From positions 2,604,001-2,668,000 of the forward strand of contig JASGIG010000001.1 in the NCBI GenBank assembly GCA_047602055.1: a DNA stretch of 64,000 bases, written 5' to 3'. Each line of letters starts with the position of its first letter. Within the stretch, counting starts at the first letter, position 1. The position numbers and the translations under genes were made by a program. Positions 9,289-17,281 of the stretch are shown here, one piece after another. The notes under the pieces are model-generated. The model did not search any database. It saw nothing but the letters and a program-made list of their open reading frames with translations, and was not told where the DNA came from. This stretch comes from JAODBQ01 sp047602055. Its GTDB lineage: Bacteria; Actinomycetota; Acidimicrobiia; Acidimicrobiales; Ilumatobacteraceae.

Positions 9289-10198
9289 ATGAGCTGGGCG
9301 CACCCGATCTCAGGGGCGACCCGGCAGCGGTTGCTCGACGCCGGGCTGGACCCGGATGCGGTGGCGATGCTCGCCCGCATGGCGGTCGCCGAGGACCTCG
9401 ACGGCGGCATCGACGTCACCGTCACCGCCACCGTGCCCGCCGAGCAGCGCGGCCGGGCCGTGTTCGCCGCCCGCGCCGCCGGCACGGTGGCCGGCTTGCC
9501 CGTGGCCGCGGCGGTGATCGACGCCGTCTGCGGCGATGCCGCGACGATCGACCAGCACGTCGCCGACGGCACCCGCGTCGAGCGCGGCGACGCGCTCGAT
9601 GACGGTCGACGCGCCGACCCGGTCGCTGCTCACCGCCGAGCGCAGCGCGCTCAACCTGCTGTGCCACCTCAGCGGCGTCGCCACGCTGACGGCGCGGTGG
9701 GCCGACGCACTGGCCGGCACACCGGCGCGGGTGCGCGACACCCGCAAGACCATGCCCGGCCTGCGCGCCCTGCAGAAGTACGCGGTGCGCTGCGGCGGCG
9801 GGGTCAACCACCGCATGTCGTTGAGCGATGCGGCGCTCGTCAAGGACAACCACGTCGCTTCGATCGGTGGCGTCGCCGAGGCGTTTGCCGCGGTCCGCGG
9901 CCTCGCCGCGCGCATCCCGGTCGAGATCGAGGTCGACGATCTCGACGAGCTGCGCGAGGCGCTCGCCGCCGGCGCCGACGTGGTGATGCTCGACAACTTC
10001 GACGTCGAGCGCATGCGCGTGGCCGTGGCAATCCGCGCCGAGACCGCCGCGCCCGTGCTGCTGGAGGCCAGCGGTGGCCTGACGATCGAGGTCGCCCGCG
10101 CCGTCGGCCTGACCGGCGTCGACTTCATCGCCGTCGGCGAGCTCACCCATTCGGCACGCGTGCTCGACATCGGCTTGGATCTCCTCGCGGCCGACTGA
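9289..10198 (+). pseudogene. nadC: Nicotinate-nucleotide pyrophosphorylase NadC, frameshifted
   Basis: NadC converts quinolinate and PRPP to nicotinate mononucleotide. The N-terminal ~103 codons run from ATG 9289 (MSWAHPISGATRQRLL) to RVERGDAL. The rest of the enzyme (MTVDAPTRSLLTAERSALN, DTRKTMPGLRALQKYAVRCGG, KDNHV, EVDDLDE, VVMLDNF, EASGG) continues in the next frame to TGA at 10198. Aligning the join with the usual family spacing implies one extra G near 9598. Removing it gives a 302-aa protein of normal length with its catalytic residues intact. Because nadA and nadB are intact and four similar single-base breaks occur elsewhere in the window, a sequencing or assembly error is the likelier explanation; true decay is possible. 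Confidence 0.85.
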
Positions 10199-10208
10199 GC
10201 GACGGACG

Positions 10209-10522
10209 TCAGAACCGCCAGCGGGTTGCCGAGGTGGCGAGCTCGTCGGTGGCCCGGAAGCCGAACACGACGGATGGGGTGATCCACCAGATCGGGCCGT
10301 CGGGGAAGCCTTCGCCGTACTTGGCCGCACAGGCGTCACGGAAGCCGCCGGGCACCTCGACGAGCGCGGCGTGGCCGTCGATCACCACGGCGTCGTCGCC
10401 ATCGAGGACGGTGATCGTGCACGCCGGCTGCTCGGCGAGGTTGCGCGACTTCACGGACGTGATCGCGCGATGCCGTACCCCGGCATATGCGGTCGTCCGG
10501 CGACTGGCTCGTCGATGGCCAT
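10209..10522 (-). pseudogene. PPOX-class (F420/flavin) oxidoreductase remnant
   Basis: Two pieces of a pyridoxamine-5-phosphate-oxidase-like protein lie next to each other in different frames. From ATG 10522 a short piece reads MAIDEPVAGRPHMPGYGIA, like the N-terminus of PPOX-class F420-dependent proteins. From about 10454 to 10209 an 81-aa piece (SRNLAEQPACTITVLDG ... WWITPSVVFGFRATDELATSATRWRF) matches the C-terminal half of the family. About 50-60 central residues that normally hold the cofactor-binding strand are missing, so the product cannot be functional. It resembles the interior losses at 46392, 52348 and 61350. Confidence 0.6.
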
Positions 10523-10554
10523 GCCGGCAGCGTAGGTGTCGCCCTGGCCGGTGG

Positions 10555-11292
10555 TCAGTGCGGGGGAGGGGTGCCGCGCCGCAGGGCGTTGACGGTCAGC
10601 GGCGTGGGCAGGCCGGCGGTGGCGCCGGCTCGCTTGACGAGGTAGTCGACGCCGAAGCGGGTCAGCCGGGTCGGTTGGCGAGTCGGGTTGTCGCCGACGA
10701 ACAGCGGACCGTGGCGGCGGGCGCCCACGTAGCGGCGCAGCGGCGCTCCAGTGCGCGGATCGACGGTCAGGACCACCGAGGCCTCCCGGTCGAGGACGAC
10801 GACCGCGGTGCCACGGCCGAAGCGGACGTCGGCGACGTCGAGCGGCAGCAGCTCGCTGGCCTTCAGTCCGTCGTGCATGATCAGGCCGACGAGCGCCGCG
10901 GTCTTCGCGCCGAGCGCGCCAGCGGCGAGCCAGACGCGAGCGGCCTCGTCGGCGGTCAGCGCAGCGGTCGTCGTCGCCGGGGCGTCCGGGCGGGCGGCGC
11001 CGTCGACCGGGTTCGGCCCGTCGCCGGTGGCGTGTCGGAAGAACGACGACAGCGCCGACATCCGGCGGTGCACGGTGGCCGGGCTCGACCCGGTCGTCTC
11101 GCAGTGGATCCGGAACGCGTCGATCTGCACCGAAGTCGCCCGCAGCGGCGCGACCCCGGCCTGGGACGTCCATGCCACGTACACCTGCAGATCCCGGCGG
11201 TACGCGGCCTGCGTGTTCGGCGAGCTCATCGTCGCCAGCCACGCCGCCAGTGCCGCTTCCATCGTCGGGTTCGTCCGGCGTCGCGGGGCCAT
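10555..11292 (-). CDS. Tyrosine-recombinase-like protein, truncated and catalytically incomplete
   Basis: 245 aa. Residues ~8-95 have the SAM-like N-terminal core-binding domain (SSPNTQAAYRRDLQVYVAW, a spaced arginine/leucine helix pattern); residues ~110-240 look like the catalytic domain of XerC/phage-type integrases. The box I arginine of GLRxSEL is replaced (GLKASEL). The protein stops after VNALRRGTPPPH, where box II HxLRHT should be, so the second Arg/His pair and the nucleophilic tyrosine are missing. Normal length would be about 300 aa. Most likely an inactive relic of a chromosomal or phage recombinase. No attachment-site repeats were recognised nearby. Confidence 0.65.
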   Translation of the reverse strand: MAPRRRTNPTMEAALAAWLATMSSPNTQAAYRRDLQVYVAWTSQAGVAPLRATSVQIDAFRIHCETTGSSPATVHRRMSALSSFFRHATGDGPNPVDGAARPDAPATTTAALTADEAARVWLAAGALGAKTAALVGLIMHDGLKASELLPLDVADVRFGRGTAVVVLDREASVVLTVDPRTGAPLRRYVGARRHGPLFVGDNPTRQPTRLTRFGVDYLVKRAGATAGLPTPLTVNALRRGTPPPH

Positions 11293-11316
11293 GTGCAGAT
11301 TCTGTCACGAGCACTG

Positions 11317-11354
11317 TTGACACTCAACATAACTCGCTATATTATGTTGAGTGT
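11317..11354 (+). promoter_or_regulatory. hsp20 promoter overlapped by a 13-9-13 palindromic operator
   Basis: A near-consensus sigma-70-type promoter: TTGACA (11317-11322), 17-bp spacer, TATTAT (11340-11345). A perfect inverted repeat, ACACTCAACATAA (11320-11332) and TTATGTTGAGTGT (11342-11354), covers the -35 end, spacer and -10. The AT-rich patch stands out from its 70% GC surroundings. A repressor binding here would block polymerase. Half-sites ACTCAA/TTGAGT resemble HspR HAIR half-sites but in the opposite order, so the regulator is unknown. Confidence 0.75.
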
Positions 11355-11390
11355 TCGAGCCGACCCATCGACCCAGGAGGCACCGCCGCC

Positions 11391-11855
11391 ATGCTCGTCC
11401 AGACCGATCCCTTCCGTGACTTCGACACCCTTTTCAACCGGCTGTCGAGCCGTCGTCCGAACTTCTCGGGGGTGATGCCGATGGACGCGTTCCGTCGTGG
11501 CACCGACGTCTGGGTGCACCTCGACCTGCCGGGCGTGAAGGCCGAGAACCTCGACATCACCGTCGAGCGCAACGTCCTGACGATCGCCGCCGAGCGCGAG
11601 TGGCAGCGCCAGGAGGGCGACCAGCCGTACTTCGCCGAGCGCTACCGCGGCTCGTTCCGCCGCCAGATCCAGCTCGGTGACGGGCTCGATCTCGACCACC
11701 TCGAGGCCGACCTTCACGACGGCGTGCTGACGGTTCGCATCCCCGTGGCCGAGCAGGCCAAGTCCCGCAAGGTCCAGGTCGGCACCGGCGCCCATGCCGA
11801 GGGCGCAGCGCACGACACCGAGGCGATCGAGGCCACCGCCACCGCCGAGGGCTGA
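11391..11855 (+). CDS. Small heat shock protein, Hsp20/alpha-crystallin family
   Basis: 154 aa. An ATP-independent holdase that binds unfolding proteins in the cytoplasm. An alpha-crystallin domain spans ~residues 25-130: the start MDAFRRGTDVWVHLDLPGVKAENLDITVERNVLTI and the C-terminal GVLTVRIPVAEQAKSRKV with the I/V-x-I/V motif (RIPV) are typical. The ATG at 11391 follows a good AGGAGG site (11374-11379). Its own promoter with a palindromic operator lies immediately upstream, so heat- or stress-controlled repression is inferred. It converges with the FKBP lipoprotein gene across a hairpin terminator. Confidence 0.93.
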   Translation: MLVQTDPFRDFDTLFNRLSSRRPNFSGVMPMDAFRRGTDVWVHLDLPGVKAENLDITVERNVLTIAAEREWQRQEGDQPYFAERYRGSFRRQIQLGDGLDLDHLEADLHDGVLTVRIPVAEQAKSRKVQVGTGAHAEGAAHDTEAIEATATAEG

Positions 11856-11884
11856 CGCTCCGGTCGACCTTCCTCCCCCAATGC

Positions 11885-11918
11885 GACGGCTGGGCTGCCG
11901 CAGGGCGGCCCAGCCGTC
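11885..11918. terminator. Bidirectional hairpin between hsp20 and FKBP genes
   Basis: Perfect 11-bp arms GACGGCTGGGC (11885-11895) and GCCCAGCCGTC (11908-11918) with a 12-nt loop, between two convergent genes. There is no clear T-run, so termination strength is uncertain. Confidence 0.65.
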
Positions 11919-11973
11919 GTCGCGCGCGGTGCTCGATCGAGATGGGCGAGCGAGCGAATCGAGCGTCGAAACG

Positions 11974-12876
11974 TCAGTAGACGGCGACGAGGTCGACGAC
12001 GAGCACGACGTCGGTGTTCGTGGGGATGCCCAGCGTCTCGCTGCCGTCGGCGCCGAAGGCCTGCTCGAACGGGATCGTCAGCTGGCGCCGGCCACCGACC
12101 TTCATGTCCTTCAGGCCGCTGACGATGCCCGGGATGATGTCGTCGACGCCGTACTGGAACGCCAGCGGCTGACCGGCCGTGTACGTGCTGTACACCTGCT
12201 CGCCGGTGTCGCCGCGGAAGGCGACGATGTGGATCACCGCGTGCTGACCCTCCTGCAGGGCTGCGCCGGTGCCGTCGACGAGGTCGGTGACCAGCAGGTC
12301 GCTGCGGTTCGCCGCCCCGGTGACGGTGACCTGCGGCTGGTCGGCCTCGGTGGTGGCGGGAACGACGGCGAGGACGTCGATGACGAACGACAGGGCGTCG
12401 CCGGCCTGGATGATCTCGCCCTGCGGGTTGTCGCCGTAGGCCAGGTCCGCGGGGATGTCGAGTTGCAGGCGCTCGCCGGTCTGGACACCGACGAGGCCCT
12501 GGTCCCAGCCCTGGATCACCGAGCCAGCGCCGAGCTGCACGGTGAACGGGTCGCCGTTGTCGAAGTTGTTGTCGAACTCGGTGCCGTCTTCCGAACGGAC
12601 GCCGACGTAGCGCACGACGACGGCATCGCCGGTGGCCGCGGCGACCCCAGAGCCGGGCGTCACGACGGTGCTGACCAGCGACGTCGGCGGCGTCGCCGGC
12701 AGCTTCACCTCCGGCTTGACCACCGTGGTCGACGGGATGCTCGCCGCGCCGCTGGTCGCGGTGGTCGACGGCGACGATGCCGGCGCACTCGACGAGGTGG
12801 CCGCGTCGCTCCCGCAGGCGGCCAGGGCGAGGGTCCCGGCGAGGGCGGCTGCGGGCAGGAGGGTACGGCGGCGCAT
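11974..12876 (-). CDS. Secreted lipoprotein with two FKBP-type peptidyl-prolyl isomerase domains
   Basis: 300 aa. An N-terminal signal peptide ends in lipobox LALAAC (Cys21), so it is likely anchored on the outer face of the membrane. A Ser/Thr/Pro-rich spacer (~22-65) is followed by two tandem FKBP-like domains. The first (~70-175) has GDAVVVRYVG, GSVIQGWDQGLVG and GERLQLDIPADLAYG, close to canonical. The second (~185-300) has a less typical IIPGIVSGLKDMKVGGRRQLTIPFEQAFG. The role would be folding of exported proteins. The ATG at 12876 was chosen because it gives the signal peptide; the frame is open further upstream without protein-like sequence. Confidence 0.88.
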   Translation of the reverse strand: MRRRTLLPAAALAGTLALAACGSDAATSSSAPASSPSTTATSGAASIPSTTVVKPEVKLPATPPTSLVSTVVTPGSGVAAATGDAVVVRYVGVRSEDGTEFDNNFDNGDPFTVQLGAGSVIQGWDQGLVGVQTGERLQLDIPADLAYGDNPQGEIIQAGDALSFVIDVLAVVPATTEADQPQVTVTGAANRSDLLVTDLVDGTGAALQEGQHAVIHIVAFRGDTGEQVYSTYTAGQPLAFQYGVDDIIPGIVSGLKDMKVGGRRQLTIPFEQAFGADGSETLGIPTNTDVVLVVDLVAVY

Positions 12877-13243
12877 TCCGGCGAAGCTATCGGTGGGTCG
12901 TCTGACGACGGGTGAGGGCTCGGTGTGAACGGGTGTGAACCGTGGCAACATCGACCGGGTGGATGAGAGGCCGAGGCTCGCCTGCAGGGGGTCCTCGCGC
13001 TGATCGTCCGCCCCGACGTCGACGACGCGGACGTCGCCGTCGACACGACGCCGATCTCCGCCGACGGCTGGACCGAGCTGATCCACCGGGTCCGCGAGCA
13101 GTCCGTGAGCCTCACCCGCCACCGTGCCGGTCATCTCACGGAGCTTCGCCGCTGCCTCCCGTCCGTTGACGTCGGAGTACCACGTGCGACTCGCGTGAAC
13201 GGCTGGGACTCGGAGGAACGGCTGGGACTCGGAGAGGTGCGGG
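12877..13243. other. Intergenic stretch without a convincing gene
   Basis: 367 bp between the FKBP lipoprotein start and the end of the UbiB-like gene. A plus-strand stretch reading LALIVRPDVDDADVAVD has good codon bias but no start, is interrupted by frame breaks and has no recognisable family, so it may be a decayed gene fragment. A tandem copy of ggctgggactcggaggaac-like sequence occurs near 13201-13235. No promoter was recognised with confidence. Confidence 0.4.
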
Positions 13244-14758
13244 TCAGACGCCCGGGGTGGCGGGGATGGGGTGCGTCGCCAGCCAGGTTTGTTCGGCCAT
13301 GGCCATCGGGGTGCTCGGGGGGCCGGCGACGAAGGGCCACAGCTCTTCGGCGATGCGGCGGTAGTTGCCCGTCGCCTGCAGCTCGCCGAGCAGCGCGTAC
13401 AGCCCGAGGTTGATCCGCTGGATGAACACGAACGCTCGCGGCACCGTCGCGTACTGGGCGATCGGGCTGGTGCGGTCGAACGTGTGGCGGACGATGCCGC
13501 TGGCGTACTCGCTGCTCCACGTCACCGGCCGGTCGACGTGGACGCTCTCGTAGAACTGGCTGAAGTACTCGCCGACCTCGTCGTCGCCGGCCGGGGCACC
13601 GGGGCGCAGCATCCCGGCCCGTTCCAGGATGCGGCGGAACCCGGTCGGGTCGTGGTCGAACGCCGCGGCGCGGACCATCCCGACGAACGTGGCGATCTCC
13701 GCGTCGGTGAAGTCCTTGACGAGGCCGAAGTCGAGGAACGTGATCCGCCCGCCACCGTGGAACAGGTAGTTGCCAGGGTGCGGGTCGCCGTTGAACGAGT
13801 GCATCCCGTACAGCGAGCGGAACACGAAGCGGAACAGGCACTCGCCGGCGAGGTCGCGCTCGTGCTGGTCCCACGTCAGCAGCTCATCCCACGTGGCGCC
13901 GGTGACCAGCTCGGTGGTCAGCACCCGACCGGTCGACAGGCCGGGGAGCACGTTGGGGACGTCGATGAACGGGTGGTCGCGGTAGTAGTCGGCGAAGCGC
14001 TGCTGGTTGGCGGCCTCGCGGCGATAGTCGAGCTCCTCGATCAGGCGCTCCTTGATCTCGGCGACCATCTCGTCGGGATCCAGCCCACCGAAGCCCTGGC
14101 GCAGGATCGTGCCGAGCAGGTCGGCGGTGCGCAGGTCGCTCTCGATGGCCTCGCCGACGCCCGGGTACTGGACCTTGACGGCGACGGCGCGCTCGACGCC
14201 GCTCGGGTCGACGACGACGGCGCGGTGCACCTGGCCGATGCTCGCCGCGGCGATCGGCTGCGGGTCCCACTCGACGAACAGCCGCTCCGGCGGCGCGCCG
14301 AGCTCGCGCTCGATCACCTCGGCGGCGAGGTCGGACGACATCGCCGGGGCGTTGGCCTGGAGACTTGTGAGCGCCTCGCGTAACGGCGCGGGGACGCCCT
14401 CGTCGAGGTAGCTGGCCATCTGGCCGAGCTTCATCAGCGCGCCCTTCATGTTGCCGAGGCGCTCGGCGACCGCCTCGGCGGTGCGCAGCTCGCGCTCCTC
14501 GTCCAGCTCGATGCGCCGTTCGGCCGAGGCGAACAGCTTGCGCGCCGTGGTGGACGTGTAGACCGAGCCGACCGACGCGCCGAGCCGGGCGAGGTCGGCG
14601 TTGCGCGCCCGCCGGGACGACCGCACGGCGACGCCGTCAGCGGATGAGGTGGGATCCTGCTCGCTGTGATGCCGGCGACGCACGGAGACGGCGGCGGCCG
14701 TCCCCACCCCGAGTGCGGTCAACCCGGCGAGCGCAGCTCGCCGCCGGCGCCAGCTCAT
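13244..14758 (-). CDS. ABC1/UbiB-family atypical kinase
   Basis: 504 aa. The UbiB/ABC1/COQ8 family has an atypical protein-kinase-like ATPase fold, linked to isoprenoid quinone synthesis or lipid handling. Diagnostic features are present: KxGQ motif KLGQ (110-113), the Ala-rich loop AAAS (170-173) in place of the glycine loop, AVKVQYPG with the ATP lysine (~195), NGDPHPGN (323-330) and DFG (343-345). The N-terminus has a basic then hydrophobic stretch (residues 4-25) that may be a membrane anchor. ATG 14758 overlaps the upstream hydrolase stop by 4 bp (ATGA), so the two are co-translated. The actual substrate is unknown. Confidence 0.9.
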   Translation of the reverse strand: MSWRRRRAALAGLTALGVGTAAAVSVRRRHHSEQDPTSSADGVAVRSSRRARNADLARLGASVGSVYTSTTARKLFASAERRIELDEERELRTAEAVAERLGNMKGALMKLGQMASYLDEGVPAPLREALTSLQANAPAMSSDLAAEVIERELGAPPERLFVEWDPQPIAAASIGQVHRAVVVDPSGVERAVAVKVQYPGVGEAIESDLRTADLLGTILRQGFGGLDPDEMVAEIKERLIEELDYRREAANQQRFADYYRDHPFIDVPNVLPGLSTGRVLTTELVTGATWDELLTWDQHERDLAGECLFRFVFRSLYGMHSFNGDPHPGNYLFHGGGRITFLDFGLVKDFTDAEIATFVGMVRAAAFDHDPTGFRRILERAGMLRPGAPAGDDEVGEYFSQFYESVHVDRPVTWSSEYASGIVRHTFDRTSPIAQYATVPRAFVFIQRINLGLYALLGELQATGNYRRIAEELWPFVAGPPSTPMAMAEQTWLATHPIPATPGV

Positions 14759-15666
14759 GCGCGTTCGGCCACGGACCCGATGGCGCGGACCAGCAGGTGC
14801 GGGAACTCCGGCTTGGCGAGGATCGCGTCGTGGTTGCCGTCGATGCGGAACGCCTCGCAGTCCTCGATCGCCTGGAACAGGCGGATCTGGCGGCGCACCG
14901 GGACGACCTCGTCGCGCATCGTCACGATCGTGCTGGCCGGTACGTCGACCTCGGCGATCCACGGCCGGGCGTCGTACGCGCCGATCGCCCGGCCGGCCTC
15001 CAGCACCATCCGCCAGTCGTGCTGGGCGACCTGCTCGACCGCCCACGGCTCCCAGGTGGCCGCCTTGCCCTTCAGGTAGAACTGGTGCAGCGCCCACGAG
15101 CGGGCCTGCTGCGGGGTCAGCCGGGCGATGCGGGCCAGCCCGCCGAGGCCGATGAAGCCGAGCCGCTCCTGGCGCGACGTGCGGAAGTACGCCGACGTCG
15201 CCCCGAGCACCAACCCCTGGACGAGCTGCGGGTGCCGGCGCCACAGCAGCTGGGCGATCGTGCCGCCCATCGAGTAGCCGATCGGTATGACTCGCTCGAT
15301 GCCGAGCAGCGCGCACAGCGCGGCGGCATCGTCGGCGCAGTCCTCCAGGCGGAACCCGGTGCGGGTGCGGATGCCCCGGCCGTGGCCGCGGTGGTCGATC
15401 GCCAGCACCCGGAAGTGCTCGCCGAGCGAGCGGTAGCAGGTGAAGAAGTTGAGGTCGGCGTTCGCCGTCCAACCGTGGAGGAGCAGCACGACCGGTGCGC
15501 CGGGCGGGCCACTGACGTGCCGGGCGAACGTCGTGCCCCGGCCGGGCAGCTCGACCGCACCGCCGTGGGGCAGCGGTGGGACGCGGACCTCCGACGACGG
15601 CGGGACCTCACCCGGCTCGTCGGCCGGAGCGCCGGCGCCGGTGCCGGATTCGGTGTCGGTGCCCAC
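14755..15666 (-). CDS. Alpha/beta hydrolase
   Basis: 303 aa. Alpha/beta-hydrolase fold with oxyanion HGWTANAD near residue 64, DHRGHGRG near 92, nucleophile elbow GYSMGG (~127-132), and a probable catalytic histidine in DGNHDAIL near the C-terminus; the acid is likely within TIVTMRDEVVP. A 35-residue Gly/Pro/Glu-rich N-terminal tail precedes the fold. GTG start at 15666. It overlaps the UbiB-like gene by 4 bp, and greA ends 16 bp upstream on the same strand, so a greA-hydrolase-ubiB transcript is possible. Substrate not predictable. Confidence 0.85.
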   Translation of the reverse strand: MGTDTESGTGAGAPADEPGEVPPSSEVRVPPLPHGGAVELPGRGTTFARHVSGPPGAPVVLLLHGWTANADLNFFTCYRSLGEHFRVLAIDHRGHGRGIRTRTGFRLEDCADDAAALCALLGIERVIPIGYSMGGTIAQLLWRRHPQLVQGLVLGATSAYFRTSRQERLGFIGLGGLARIARLTPQQARSWALHQFYLKGKAATWEPWAVEQVAQHDWRMVLEAGRAIGAYDARPWIAEVDVPASTIVTMRDEVVPVRRQIRLFQAIEDCEAFRIDGNHDAILAKPEFPHLLVRAIGSVAERA

Positions 15667-15681
15667 GACGAGTGCCCGCCG

Positions 15682-16155
15682 TCAGGCGCTCTCGACCTCG
15701 GTGACCTCGACGCGCAGCGTGCCGTTGGGCGCCTGGTACTCGACGACGTCGCCGGCGCGGGCGCCGATCAGGGCGGCGCCGAGCGGGGAGCTGGGGCTGA
15801 CCACGTCGAGGTCGCCGGTCTTCTCCTCCATGTGGCCGATCAGGTAGCGCTCGGCCATGTCCGGGCTGTCGCCCTCGTAGACGATGGTGACGATCGCGCC
15901 GGCGGCGATCGTCCCGTCGCCGACGCTCTCGATGATCTCGGCGCTCTCCAGCAGGTGCTCCAGGTGGCGGATGCGCCCCTCCATGTGGCCCTGCTCGTCC
16001 TTGGCGGCGTGGTAGTCGCCGTTCTCGCTGAGGTCGCCGAGCAGGCGGGCGGCCTCGATCTTCTGGGCCACCTCGATGCGTCCGCGGGTGGTCAAGTCGT
16101 CGAACTCGGCCTGCAGGCGCTCGTAGGCAGCGCGGGAGAGCTGGGTCGTTGCCAT
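15682..16155 (-). CDS. greA: Transcription elongation factor GreA
   Basis: 157 aa. GreA rescues backtracked RNA polymerase by stimulating transcript cleavage. It has an N-terminal coiled-coil (residues ~5-75) with the tip acidic motif GDLSENGDYHAAKDEQ, and a C-terminal FKBP-like domain with SPSSPLGAALIGARAGD. Usual length. ATG at 16155. It is divergent from leuB, with a 126-bp spacer that holds a 24-bp direct repeat. Confidence 0.96.
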   Translation of the reverse strand: MATTQLSRAAYERLQAEFDDLTTRGRIEVAQKIEAARLLGDLSENGDYHAAKDEQGHMEGRIRHLEHLLESAEIIESVGDGTIAAGAIVTIVYEGDSPDMAERYLIGHMEEKTGDLDVVSPSSPLGAALIGARAGDVVEYQAPNGTLRVEVTEVESA

Positions 16156-16174
16156 CCTTGCAAGCGTGCCACAC

Positions 16175-16231
16175 GCTCACGCCCGCACGGACGACGCGTG
16201 TCCAACAGCTCACGCCCGCACGGACGACGCG
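16175..16231. repeat. 24-bp direct repeat between divergent greA and leuB
   Basis: Two identical copies of GCTCACGCCCGCACGGACGA followed by CGCG (16175-16198 and 16208-16231), offset by 33 bp or about three helical turns. It lies in the shared upstream region of greA and leuB, so it could be a tandem operator or a simple duplication. Confidence 0.75.
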
Positions 16232-16281
16232 GGTTCGACAGCTTGGCTGCGAACGGGGTGCGACCGGTACCTTCCTGCGTC

Positions 16282-17277
16282 GTGACGCATCGGATTGCAG
16301 TGATCGGCGGCGACGGCATCGGCCCGGAGGTGACCGCGGAGGCGGTCAAGGTCGTGCGCGCCGCCGGCGTGGACGTCGACACCACGGACTTCGACCTCGG
16401 CGGCGCCCGCTACCTGCGCGACGGCGAGATCCTCAGCGACGCGACGCTCGACGAGCTGCGCACGTTCGACGCGATCCTGCTCGGCGCAGTCGGCACGCCG
16501 GAGGTGCCGCCCGGCGTCATCGAGCGCGGCCTGCTGCTGAAGATGCGCTTCGACCTCGACCTGTACGTCAACCAGCGGCCGTTCGTCGGCACCGCTCCTG
16601 GCCACGACACGCCGCACGACTTCGTCGTGATCCGCGAGAACACCGAGGGCCCGTACGTGGGCGAGGGCGGCGTGCTGCGCCGCGGCACACCCAACGAGGT
16701 GGCCACCCAGGGCTCGGTGAACACCCGGATGGGGGTCGAGCGCTGCGTCCGCTACGCGTTCGACCTGGCCCGCTCCCGGCCGCGCAAGCACCTCACGCTG
16801 GTGCACAAGACGAACGTGATGCAGTTCGCCGGCGACCTGTGGCAGCGCACGACGAACGAGGTCGCCGCCGACTACCCGGACGTCGCCACGGCCTACAACC
16901 ACGTCGACGCGGCCTGCATCTACTTCGTCCAGGACCCGCAGCGCTACGACGTAATCGTCACCGACAACCTGTTCGGCGACATCCTCACCGACCTCGGCGG
17001 GGCGGTCAGCGGCGGGATCGGCCTGGCCTCGTCGGCCAACCTCAACCCGGCACGCACCGGGCCGTCGATGTTCGAGCCGGTCCACGGCTCGGCGCCCGAC
17101 ATCGTCGGCACCGGCAAGGCCAACCCGATCGCCGCGGTGCTCAGCGCCGCCCTGATGCTCGACTTCCTCGGCGAATCCGTCGCCGCCGAGCGGCTGCGCG
17201 CCGCCTGCGCGAGCCACCCGGGTGCCGGCACCACCAGCGAGATCGGTTCCCAGCTGGCCGAGCAGGTGGCAGGCTAG
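16282..17277 (+). CDS. leuB: 3-isopropylmalate dehydrogenase LeuB
   Basis: 331 aa. NAD-dependent oxidative decarboxylation of 3-isopropylmalate in leucine synthesis; with citramalate synthase present, the same enzyme may also serve the citramalate-derived isoleucine route. Features: GDGIGPEV at the N-terminus, GAVGTPEVPPGVIERGLLLKMRFDLDLYVNQRP, IRENTEGPYVGEGG, the metal site VTDNLFGDILTDLGGAVSGGIG, and HGSAPDIVGTGKANP. The start GTG at 16282 begins VTHRIAVIGGDGIGPE. It ends four bases before ilvE, giving a two-gene operon. Confidence 0.95.
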   Translation: MTHRIAVIGGDGIGPEVTAEAVKVVRAAGVDVDTTDFDLGGARYLRDGEILSDATLDELRTFDAILLGAVGTPEVPPGVIERGLLLKMRFDLDLYVNQRPFVGTAPGHDTPHDFVVIRENTEGPYVGEGGVLRRGTPNEVATQGSVNTRMGVERCVRYAFDLARSRPRKHLTLVHKTNVMQFAGDLWQRTTNEVAADYPDVATAYNHVDAACIYFVQDPQRYDVIVTDNLFGDILTDLGGAVSGGIGLASSANLNPARTGPSMFEPVHGSAPDIVGTGKANPIAAVLSAALMLDFLGESVAAERLRAACASHPGAGTTSEIGSQLAEQVAG

Positions 17278-17281
17278 GGCG

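Noticed and set aside
11317..11354. HspR HAIR site before hsp20
   Set aside because: HAIR is CTTGAGT-N7-ACTCAAG; here the half-sites are in the opposite order and spaced differently, so HspR was not assigned.
12942..13240. Possible gene fragment on the plus strand (LALIVRPDVDDADVAVD)
   Set aside because: Good codon bias but no start, frame breaks, and no recognisable family; described only as spacer content.
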